A stretch of DNA of 64,000 bases from Lingula anatina. Lineage: Eukaryota > Brachiopoda > Lingulata > Lingulida > Lingulidae. This document shows, piece by piece, positions 1-11,100 of this stretch. The translations under genes were made by a program, and so were the position numbers. Location of the stretch: positions 1,095,193 through 1,159,192 of the forward strand of contig NW_019773513.1 in assembly GCF_001039355.2 (NCBI RefSeq), written 5' to 3'. Position 1 is the stretch's first letter, and each line of letters opens with the position of its first letter. Below the pieces are notes generated by a model, which worked only from the letters and a program-made list of their open reading frames with translations, made no database searches and was not told where the DNA came from.

Positions 1-114
1 TGCTTGATATCATTAAGATTTTTCTCCCATAAAGGATTAGTATAAATTTGTTTTTTTCCTTGAAGGAGGCATATTTTGATGATTCAAGCAGTAGGAGTTA
101 ATGAGACTTATGTA

Positions 115-182
<68 letters not shown>
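115..182. repeat. Compound (TG)n(AG)n microsatellite
   Basis: A run of TG dinucleotides passes directly into a run of AG dinucleotides. Confidence 0.95.
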
Positions 183-188
<6 letters not shown>

Positions 189-1208
189 CCTGTGGAGAAG
201 CTGCAATAACTCTATCCCCATCCTACAAACAAGAGGATAAAGAAAAATCTGGTGAGGGCAAACAAATACTCATAAATATCCAGATATGAATGGCATATTA
301 GCCCTACTTTACCACCATTTCACCAAGGGGTAGATGATAAACCAGTGTTCCCGCTGCTAGTACAAGACATGTGCCCTATAGCCTGTGGATAAAGCAAGCA
401 TAGCTGTAAACAGAGCTAATAAAACATTCACCTAACTTTATACCTGATGGGGAAAAGGAAATGTTGGCCTTTTATAAAACATGCCTTTATTTGAATGAAT
501 CCTGACCATGGGTTTGGTCGATTCCGAAGCATTAAAAAAAAAAAACTCTGAAATATTACCAAGTACTTCCCCTGCACCATCTCCCTCAAAAAAATTGTTA
601 CATCCAAGAAAAAAAGTGTAATAAAAAGAAGCATTTTGTACCTCATGTTTATCTAAACAAACACTTACTGAAAGTACCATTTAACTGCTTCATATTGTTT
701 ACAATCAAACAGCAAAATATTGAAGCACATTATGCAAAATCTTTCAATATTCTGTTTTGACTACGACAGGAAAGAATTGATTGTAGATCATTCAAGGCTC
801 AAAGTCAACAAGAATGTCATAATTGCAAATGAATGGAATAGATTTCAATCCTTACGAACAGAATTCAAATACAAATCTAGTATAAATGCCTGTTAATAGT
901 TTCTCTACAGGATGAAAAGAGATTATAAAGTTAACATTCGGTTGATGCTGGTTACTGAGAAAAATACTGAAATTTTAACCTCAAAAATTTCTTCTTAATG
1001 CACTTCATGGAACTTATAAAATATACTGTAGTTATAACCATTCTGTCTAAGCATACTCAGATTGCTTTTCACCTCCACAAACAAGGAACAATCATGGACA
1101 AAGCCAACTAACTACATGAAGTCAAGGTTTTTATCAAGCTATTTATTGCTATCATTGAAACTCTGAACACCGAATATCAACCAGGTATCAGTCCTACTAT
1201 GATCAGAT

Positions 1209-1759
1209 ACCCCATTCACACTACAGTTGCAAAAATGCGCATTTCTATAATCCGAATTTTTCGTTAGGAATCCGATTCGGTATTGCGTTCACACACGCTA
1301 AGCGAATCCGAATCCCACGTTGAAAATTTCAGGTTTAACTTCCTGTTTTGAACACTCGCGCATGCGCCGCACAGAAAATCTTAAAATACCAACAACAATT
1401 TGTGACGACAAATGCAAGTCTAAAGACATTCCAGCATTCTTGAGGAGTATAAGATGGCAAAATAAGTTTGTTTCCTCATGTTGTAGTGAGTGGCGACCTC
1501 CAAATACGTTTGGTGCAATCGCTAAAGTAATAAACAAGCGTTCATAGATACCCGCACTTATCTGCACGCATGTGCAGTTAGATCTGTACAGGTGTCGATT
1601 CCGGTAAGTTATCCGGATCGCGCTTAGAAATCCACCTCGCTTGCAGGATTTTGAAAATGCGCATTACAAAAATCCTCTTGCGTTCACACTACTGCATTTA
1701 TTCGAATTGTGACCTAATTCGCAATTTATCCGGATAACTGAGCGTAGTGTGAACGGGGT
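1209..1759. mobile_element. Non-autonomous DNA transposon, family D (about 550 bp)
   Basis: The left end reads ACCCCATTCACACTAC and the right end GTAGTGTGAACGGGGT, which are inverted repeats with one mismatch. Two further GCGTTCACAC motifs lie inside at about 1283 and 1678, next to CCGAAT/ATTCGG-rich blocks, so the element may be nested or composite. No transposase is seen. The target-site duplication is ambiguous because TA or AGA can both be read at the borders. The ORFs inside on either strand are not recognisable proteins. Confidence 0.65.
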
Positions 1760-2189
1760 AAGAGTGTACTTGGATACCATATCATTAATTTTTATTGAAG
1801 TCATGACTCATGAGGAGAGATGGGAGTAAATGGGGAGCCACAAAGATTGATGGTTATTTAGTAATTTAACTGATAGGTGGACCAGATGTGTGATAAGGTG
1901 TTAGGTAGACTGACAGACAGACAGACATATAAGCATGTAGAAAGAGATACAGAGACATGGAGAGAGAGAGAGAGAGAGAGAGAGGTAATAAATCAAGAGA
2001 GATGCTTGGAAGAACTTCCATTAAATAAAGCTGTTATGCCTGTTTAAGATCGTGATAACTCCACATACTGACAATGTGAACTCCACTGATGGTTATCAAC
2101 TGGCTACAGTATGTGTGAAGTTGACATTATACCTGCAGCAACTCCTATCAAAATAAAGTATTGATACAGCCAAAAGCATTAGGGACCAT

Positions 2190-2450
2190 TCCCAGATCCC
2201 ATCAAACTAACTTTGGAACGATCTATCTACTAGGGGATTCTCGTTAAATTGCAATCAACTTAAGCGGCTTAATGTCTGTGATGCCTACTGAAGCTGATAG
2301 GGGGTAATTAACAATTGTTTAGCAGCTTTGCTAGGCATGCCAGACATTTAAGCCGCTTAAGCTGAAAGCAATTAAGGGAGAAACCCCTTGGAGATGGATC
2401 GATCCTGTTAGATTGATCTAATATAGGTATGGGAACCCAGTCTTATACAT
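2190..2450. mobile_element. Palindromic MITE, family A, copy 1
   Basis: The arms are imperfect inverted repeats. Outer TGGGAACCCAGTCTT-like ends are followed by GATC-rich GATCGATC blocks, then GGGGATTCTCG facing AGAAACCCC, then AAGCGGCTTAA facing TTAAGCCGCTTAA. The centre is AGCTGATAGGGG...TTTAGCAGCTTT. No coding capacity. Related copies occur at 3690-3985, 21000-21215 and 24917-25143, with partial copies near 48035 and 53275. Confidence 0.75.
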
Positions 2451-3689
2451 ACGATGGCTATACACACATCTACTCATCCCCCCCCCCCTTCCCAGCACAA
2501 CCACCTATTACTCAGGGGTTGGCCTAAACACGCATTTCAGGGTTTCGTTTTTTTTTTGTTTTTTTTTCCTGATATATATTAAATTATATATTTAATTTGA
2601 TTTTCAATGATGGACAAATTCCTTGAAGTCCTACTGTATCATCAATTAGGGAAAAGAGTTATTTAGCTTTTTAAAATGGTTATCTGACAAATGGAAATGA
2701 TGGTAAAGAGAAAGAAAACATCTCAATTTAGTCAATAACATCACAAACTTCACAAGTAAAATGACAAAAATTGATACTTAGTTCTAAAGTCAAACAGGCA
2801 AAGAAATAACCACACAACTGAACATCTACATGATATACTCACATCATGATGTTACTGACACATCAAACCTATAGATAGGTGCAAAAATCCCACTTGTTAT
2901 GACAAATATCACATTACCTTAACTTATCAGCCAACAAGGGAAGAAAAATCCCCAGTACGAATTCCAAGAAACAGAGCCTTCTCTCTCATTACAGTTTACA
3001 ATATCTTCTACGTAAAAGCCTCCTGGGGGGGTTATAAAATCTCCAGGTTTCAATTTGAACAATGTCATGCAACAACATCTGTAACCATTCGCTTAATGTC
3101 TATTTTGCAAGCATGATAAAGCACGTTTTCTCCCCTAGTGTATGTCTAGAGCGCTGCAATGTTGGTAAAACTACCAGAATTCTTGCCCACACTGACTATG
3201 TTCAACCCCATACTTTCTCCAAGCATGACACTGTTCTCACTTACTTTCCTTCATCAGATGCATTGCTCCAGGATAGACATCCTTTATCTTGTTCTTATGT
3301 CATCAATGTGGTAATTATTAACAATTTCCCAACATATCTCTTTTTTCCTATATCATTTCCCCCCCAAATATTCAAACAATTTCTTTTGGCATGAATGCAT
3401 CTTGTTTTTCACAAATCGTAAACTATTTGATTTCCATTTTTTCCTGTACCAATTACTTACTAAACATTACAAAACCTACAACTACCCAACTTTGTTCAAA
3501 CATTTAGAGAAATTACCATAGAAAGAATTAATCAATGGCCTTGCTGATAGGTCTGACCACCTCCAGTGTTTCCCTTACCAACTGGGCTCAGGTTTACGTC
3601 ATCCCACTCAACACGCTCTTCACATTACACAGGACTCACAGCACTGAAGATACAAGTGCTTGGGGCTGGACACTTGGAGATCAAGGAAG

Positions 3690-3985
3690 GGCAATACAGA
3701 CCAAGACTCAGTTCCCATACCTAGATCGATCTAACAGGATTGATCTATCCATCTCCTAGGGGATTCTCGCTAAATTGCAATTAACTTTCTAGTAAGCAGC
3801 TTAGATGTCTGTCACGCCTACTGAAGCTGATAGAAGGTAATTAACTATCGTTTAGCAGCTTTAGTAGGCATGCCAGACATCTAAGCCGTTGAAGCTGAAT
3901 GCAATTTAGCGAGAAACCCCTTGCAGATCCTGATCCTGTTGGATCGATCTAGGTATGGGAACCCAGTCTTGGTTTGTATTGCCCT
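3690..3985. mobile_element. Palindromic MITE, family A, copy 2 (longest arms)
   Basis: This is the best-preserved copy. The terminal inverted repeats extend outward to GAAGGGCAATACA on both sides and run through ACCAAGACT, GTTCCCATACC and TAGATCGATC. The inner halves face each other around AAGCTGATAG and TTTAGCAGCTT. It has the structure of a foldback element with no protein. Confidence 0.8.
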
Positions 3986-6900
3986 TCCATCAATGCTATA
4001 AGCAGACCTGTTTACAACCAACTTGGGCTGACTTAACCCTGTGTCTGTGTCTAAATGCAGGTGTAGTAAGTAACGCCTATCCATCTCCACTGGAAACGGG
4101 CCTCAAAAGCAGGCTTTACAGAGAACGAACTATCGTTGGGAATGAGCCTATAGTAAGCAATATACAGAAGTGATAAGTAATATACATGGAATTCTATCTG
4201 TTGTGCAAGAGAATGTTACTATAAAGACCTTTTGAGAAAACAAAAATAAAAATATCCATGGATAAACTGTCTTTTATTCATTTCTGCACTACACTTGAGA
4301 TCCTGCCATTATTCCCGATTTCCTCCAAATCCTGCAAAATCTTGTTTGATTAAATTAAATACTAAGACACATGACTGAAGGCTATCTCGGATGATTAACA
4401 AAAACATATCCATCCGCAATAAATCAATCTACACGATGACATTTTTCCTTTTCAGGAAAAATAAAAATCAAGGAAGTCTGTTTCAGTGCATATAAGAGAT
4501 TAAAGATGCTACTCCAAGACTGGTTTTTGTTCTGGCAAAATGATCATCACCATGCCTGCATATTAAGAATGCATGTGAAAAAGCTTTCAGAATCCAAACA
4601 AGATCAATACAGGTATCCTGGATGCAGACATTTGTCTACAACTGACAGTACACTAGTCTTCTATACTGCAGTGTTTTATAACCTGATATGTGCTCAGCAA
4701 TAGATCACTCCAACTTTACTGAACACAAACACTTGTGCCACGATATTGGAGCTTGCCTTCATTTAACACACCATGCTATCAGACGTGAGAATGATGACAC
4801 ATGGGTAAGAATGATGGCACTGGGGTAAAATGTCTCACTAGAAGAGTCAGAATAACAAGGTGGGGTGACACTTGCCCCCCCCCCCCTTATCCCCCGTCCT
4901 CGTGTCCTCCAAAAAATACATGCACACGCTTTCACTCATCTACACATACACTCATTCACATATTTGCACATGCATCTTCTCATGCATACACACACATGCA
5001 TCCTTGTGCGAAGAGAGAGAGAGAGTGAGAGTAAGAGAGAGACACCCCCCCCCCCCACCACCACCACCAAAATCCATGCCTTTGCCAAACTGCCTGCAGA
5101 AAGTGCACATGCTCCATTAGGTGTCCTGAAAGAGAAGCTCTGATACTGTTATCAACAAACAGTCCTAAGAAGGTCACATCTGTCGGAACACTGGCTGATT
5201 TCTAATTTCACTGACTACGAAAAAAGGCTGATGTGTCTGTACAAACATTCACATAACGTCAGACTCAGCCTCAAGCCAGTGGAAGACAACCCATGTGGAA
5301 GCTTGCATAAGCCATGCCTTAAAGTACTAGTATGCCAGCTCTATACATTGTATTTTCCTAATATATCTTGCTAAACTGATTGCTAAGAGGCGACACTCAA
5401 TTGCATTATTTACTAACTACTTAACCAAATAAATATTCAATATGTAAAAATACAATAATAAGGAGTTTATGTATTAAGTTACACATAACAGCAAATAGAA
5501 CATGAAGAAAAATATGCATGATGAAAAAGAGAGCACAGAAGTATTGAACAAAACAGGTGTGAGCCTAGTGGTGCTCCACCTAATATTGTGTTTGGAAAGT
5601 TTGCAAAAAGTGACCTGATCACGAAGATTTACAAATGAAATGAATGAAACTATTACAAAATGGGTTATTTTTTTTTCTTCTTTTTTAAGTGTGAAATATC
5701 TATTGTTACGCCTCAATACAAGGTCTCTTAGCATCTGCTAGAGCAAAGTAATAAGCAATCTACATGTGAATCCAGTAAAAATACAACTGGCAAACTTCTT
5801 GGCTTCTAAACCAGAGTTAAGAAAGTCAAGGCCCTGCAGTTCAGTGCACAAAGCCCCCCTAGTCCCGGGAACACTTGTTCCACGACCTGAACTTGTTTAT
5901 CCTACACAAACCCCCATTATCCTCAGTGTATTACCAGAGAAAACAAGATGGCTGCAGCCTATTGATCCGAGCAGAATGATCAGGTGTTAGTAGGGCTTGG
6001 ACAAACACTGCACTGGCACACAAATGAACAGTAAATAATCCAACTATCATCGATTTCTGGTCCAGAATCCAATAAGCAAACTTTTGTCTCGTCTTTGTTT
6101 CCTGAAAAACACTCAACTCAACCGATGTCCCCAGAATTCTCACACCCGGTCATCAATACTTTTTTGTTTCTTTCGAAAAAATCAGGCCCAATGCCAATAC
6201 TGCAGTGCTGATCAGAATATATATTAGTTTGAAACACACTCCTATTGGTAGAAATAAACCCTCAAGTACTAGTAAGCACTGTTGGACTTAAAAACTGCAC
6301 AATGCAACCTCTTTCAGTCAGTTGCAACCCCCCTCCACCCCCCCAAAAAAACCACCCATGATCTACCCCACCCCTACCTTTACCAACCACCATTCTCATA
6401 GCTAAGATTCTATCCTTATTATTACTTTCCTTGTTATATAGTGCTACACTGTATAGAATACAAAGCAATGCATCTTAACAGATTAATAAATCTATAAAAT
6501 ACTAGAGTTCTGTCTTGGCTGATTACATCTTATTCCATTAAAAAAATGCCTCATTCCTCCATCCTACTTTATTTACAGCTACAACTGTCTCCTTCCCCCT
6601 GTTACATGTATATATATTCTTCCCATCAAATGGATTAGTAACACTCTAACTTGTAGCTTTCCCCAAAAAAGCATGCTGTACAATCATTGCTTAAGTTCTC
6701 CACATGCTCTGCTGTGTGACTTATGCTTGCTGTTGAATCTTTGACGTTTTGATCACGTAATGCATGTTAGTATTTGTTCTTTCACGTAAGGATCAGGTCG
6801 AAATTGCATGTTAACACATGTTAGGGAATACTTGCAGTGACCCTCTGCAGTATTATTCCCATCTGTAAGATTATTTTTATTTCTAGAGATCTTAGTCATG

Positions 6901-7072
6901 TCTCTTTATATACCACAAAAGAGAAAAAAAAATGTTACACCAAATGGTATCTTAAAATTACTGTCATAACTAATATCAAAGTCATACATACATCAATGTA
7001 ACAATACTTCACATATTCATCATTTCATCATAATTTTCCCAACAACCCGCCTTATGCGGGCAACAAGAAAAC

Positions 7073-7215
7073 CTGTAGGCCCGTAGCCTGCAATTTCAAA
7101 AGGAAGGGGGATGGGTTCTTTTTCTAAAAAAGTGGACTTTTTGCCATAATACCTTTGCGTACCTAGATCAATATTTTACCAGAGCAAACTTTTTCCCAGC
7201 AGAAAAGAATTTATT
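7073..7215. repeat. Dispersed repeat, family E, copy 1
   Basis: GGCCCGTAGCC, then an A/G-rich tract, GGTTCTTTTTCT and AAAGTGGAC, followed by TACCTAGATCAA. The same blocks recur in reverse orientation at about 39915-40075. Probably a short non-autonomous transposon, since it ends in G/C-rich runs. Confidence 0.6.
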
Positions 7216-7741
7216 CAACCCCCCCCCCCCACCTCCACCACCAACCCCCCCCTTCCCCAAGCCCTGGCCACAGACCTGACCTGACAGGAACATGTCACCC
7301 TGTAGCTCACACACTTGTTGCTTACATACTAGTAGGCTGTCATTTAATACAGCATGTGGCACAATCAGCGCTGTGAAACTCGGGGCGATTACCAAAGATG
7401 ACTGTGAATAAGTCAAAGAGGAGTCACGGGTCAGCCACTGTTATACTGGTTTACACAAACTGTGCACAAATGCATGTCTAGAACTTGTCAACTGACAGAA
7501 GAGACCATTTTGTATTAAAATTACATCTTTTAAATGAGGAAATTGTCCAAGATAGTCTTATTTGAATAATAATTTACAACACAGACACGTGCGCGCGTGC
7601 GCATACACACACACACACACGAAGACAATCGTACACAGACACACACATTCAAACACTTGTACAAGCAGACTTAAACTATAAAAACATACTCATTAGTACA
7701 CAAGCACTTACAGTATGCCCCAAAAGAGACAATGACTTTAC

Positions 7742-8135
7742 CTGTGTTAAAGTCCTGGCTGCTGAAGCTCCACAAAAATTGCTCTGAATAGATTATCTGT
7801 AAAATATCCAACCACTAGAAATAAAGAGCAGTGTAGATGGTATCACCTCATACTCAGACATTGTAATTGGTTTGTACACCACAATATAAGATAGCTCCTC
7901 CTATCGCATCTAATTTTGACATCACTGACTATACTAGTACATGAATGTGCCAGCTGATCAGAGGGTCCTCAGCCAAGCACCGGGCCACCTGAGTATTGAG
8001 AATGAAGCTAAACTAAGGTGGTCTGCTGCGCAGACAACTATTTAGTTACTGTACACAAAAACAATTGACTTAGAAGAAAATTATGCATATAAATTAATTA
8101 TTTGTAAAATGAATTTAAAGTTTGAGTCATGTGGA

Positions 8136-8178
<43 letters not shown>

Positions 8179-11100
8179 TGTGTGTGCATGTGAACCTAGC
8201 CCCACAGTAAAAACTGATCACATCATCTGCAAATCGATGTGTCTGGTTTCTCAGTGAAAAAAAGCTAATATAATCACATATCGAAAAATTGAATTAAACA
8301 AAATGACTCAGCTAAGTGATAACCACATTAAACAATGCAACCTACACATCCTATAATGTCAATTTTGCCTCTGATAAAACCACGAAATGAGAACATGTCA
8401 GAAACTTACAGAGCATCCTCCTTCCTCACTCCATATCTTCTCCAGCATGAGTGATGGAGGGAAAGCACTCAGTACATCATGGTCGTGATGAAGATGTCTT
8501 GTCTTATCTAAAACACTACTGTTTTCAAACATGAAACAGTGCGGTGATTCAACAGGTACAAGTAATGTTTCCTGTTAATGAGATCCCAAAGACTTCCTCC
8601 CCACCACAACATTCACACACTAACTGATAACATGAAACAATGTTTGTTATGTCAGTACAGAAGGGATTAGTAATTCACCAACATCTAAATTGACTGACTA
8701 TGACAACATCATTGATTTAATCTCTTCAGCAACTCTTTACACACTTTGACTTAATGAAATGTTTGAAAAATCTTTATTTCATATACATATTTATTTATTG
8801 ATTTGCTTATTTATTTATCTATCTACTACTATGTTTCTTTACTTATTTAACTATAATGATTTATTGAATTGTTTATTTATTCTGATATTCATCTATTTAC
8901 TTATCTATTAATCAATCTATTTTGTCAATAATCAACATATGGTGGAAGTGAGCTGCATGCATTGCCTATGAGTGTATACAGAACAGTGGACTTACAGATC
9001 TGCAGATCAAATATAGCTACCCACTAAAAAGCTTGTCGCTTAATTCCTGGTTGGATACTGAATAAATTCCCTGTGGGGATTAAGCAACAAGCATTCAAAT
9101 GGGTTGGCCATATATGATCCCCAGATCTGTTAGTCCACTGTTCTGAATGTGCTCTATAAATAAGAAGTTAAGCTAGCAATACCCAAGCATCTCCCAGATG
9201 ATCTAATGTCATTGGTAGTGGTCAGAAGTTTGATAGCACCCCCTCCCCACCCCCCCTTGATATTTACCAAAAAGAGATGATCTAATTATGTCACTGAGCG
9301 TGATTAGGGAGATAAAGCTAGAACACGCCCCCCCCCCCCCCCCTACATCTACCAGAAGGAGATGACTTAGGCTTCGTTCACATGCAATGTCTATTTTCTA
9401 AATTCTATTTTCTATTTGCGCTATCTTATGATCACGGTCTGTACACTGAATATCCCGCCGCATAATTACTGGCAGCGCGAGCCAGTTACTTATAGTAACT
9501 TATAGTAACTGGCTCGCGCTGCCAGTAATTACGCCGCGGGATATTCAGTGCACAGACCGTGATCATAAGACATGCCGCAAATAGAAAATAGAATTTAGAA
9601 AATAGACATTGCATGTGAACGAAGCCTTAATCATTTCATTGGTAGTGGTAATAAGTTAACTAGCATGGCCACAGTATCTTCTACAAGGAATAGATTTTAT
9701 CATGCCACCGAGAGTGGTTAGAGAAGTCCGTCTAGAGGAGATGTAATCACACAATAGAGAGTGGTTACCCTTAACCCGGTGTTCACTGTTGGCCCTGTTA
9801 ATACTGTAGGTTCCACATATCTTCCTATCTTTCACATCAGCAATCTGAACCCAAGGTCATCATTTATATATATATATATATGTTTGAAGTGTGTGTCATC
9901 CTTACCAACACTGCACTATCTGTTCTCTATACTACACTGTGCTCACTTCAGCTTACAGTAATTATTCACAAATTTCAAAAAGGAACTCACTTCTTTAAAT
10001 ACTGCATCTTTTCAAGATAATGTCTTTCTGGCATGAACGTTCCAAAATCATTTTTTTAGCTGTTACTAATTAAATAAAACGTGGTTTCTCTTACATTGAA
10101 AGGATCTGTCCATTTAGTTCAAAATTAGAGAGTAATTACCGTAGGTCCCTCTCCCAAGTGGCTGAGTTGATTGGATTACTTGAACTGAGTCGTCTGTCTG
10201 CTTGGCTATCTGTCTGTTAGCATGTATATTTTATTCACATCAGCAGATGTAGTTGGAAACAAGGGGCAGTTTCACCAAAGAATTTTAAACCAAATATTGG
10301 TCTTAGAAACATTTAGATGAACATTTTGGTCTACTTTTGTTTAAGATGTAATAGACCATTAAGTTTAAGTATGTTTTGGTCTGAAATAATAGCCATGTCT
10401 TTCTTGTTATAAAACAGGTGCTGTGAATAATATATTATCAGACTACTGATTGATCTGTGATCAATGCAGACTAAAAGTTTAGACTGGTTTCTGAACTAAA
10501 GTTATTTCAAATGTGAAAATCACCCCAGAACACTATATAGTAGAAGGGTCAGGTCTAGATATATATACAGGATACAGGCCCTGGATTATTTTTTAAACCT
10601 TAAAAGTAGAATTGTTCACTCTAGCCTGTCCAGAAAGAGAGCACAGTCACACTCTCAGACCCACACGTATCGGCAAATCTACTCAAACTACATGACATTG
10701 AAATATCAAGCTTTAATCTACCTGATTTTAGACTATGACTTCAGTCACATATCCTCCTGGGGTCCTTATACATAATGTAAAATCCAGGCAGATGAGAAAA
10801 AAATACTTAAATTTTCCAGAGGATCTGTATTTGTAAGTAGAAGCAAGCAAACAAATTTTCTGATTTATGAAGTTAATCATAAGACAGTGACTCATTTGGA
10901 AAAAAAATTACTTGTACTAGCACTTATTTTCCACCATACATAAAGCACACCTGACCATCCACTTATCACAAATAAAATCAAAACAGTATGGTTTAGGTCA
11001 TGTGTCCAGAGATGCACTCTTATTTGCCAGTCACCTCAAAAAAGAATGGTTTCTAGCCCAAACTGAACTTCAGACAATTAGAAGATAATAATAAGAATAA

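Larger units (their letters stand above)
1..7741. other. Stretch with no supported exon; simple repeats and mobile-element relics
   Basis: I find no exon here that I can support. It probably holds the downstream introns and 3' part, or the 3' intergenic region, of the minus-strand gene whose first exons lie at 7742-13921. Contents that can be seen are a TG/AG microsatellite near 115-182, an AG tract near 1960-1983, a transposon-like element at about 1209-1759, two palindromic elements at about 2190-2450 and 3690-3985, several poly-C tracts (4875, 5045, 7220), and a dispersed repeat near 7073-7210. Open frames in this stretch are short, low-complexity, and lack splice-site support. Confidence 0.6.

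Noticed and set aside
1298-1567. Overlapping opposite-strand ORFs inside family D
   Set aside because: Both are short, carry no transposase motif, and lie within a non-autonomous element.
3535-3600. Possible minus-strand exon of the unnamed gene next to a GTAAGG-like donor
   Set aside because: All three frames contain stops within the required length.
4865-5143. Pro/His-rich open frames near 4.8-5.1 kb
   Set aside because: They are products of poly-C, CA and CCA simple repeats with no splice or homology support.
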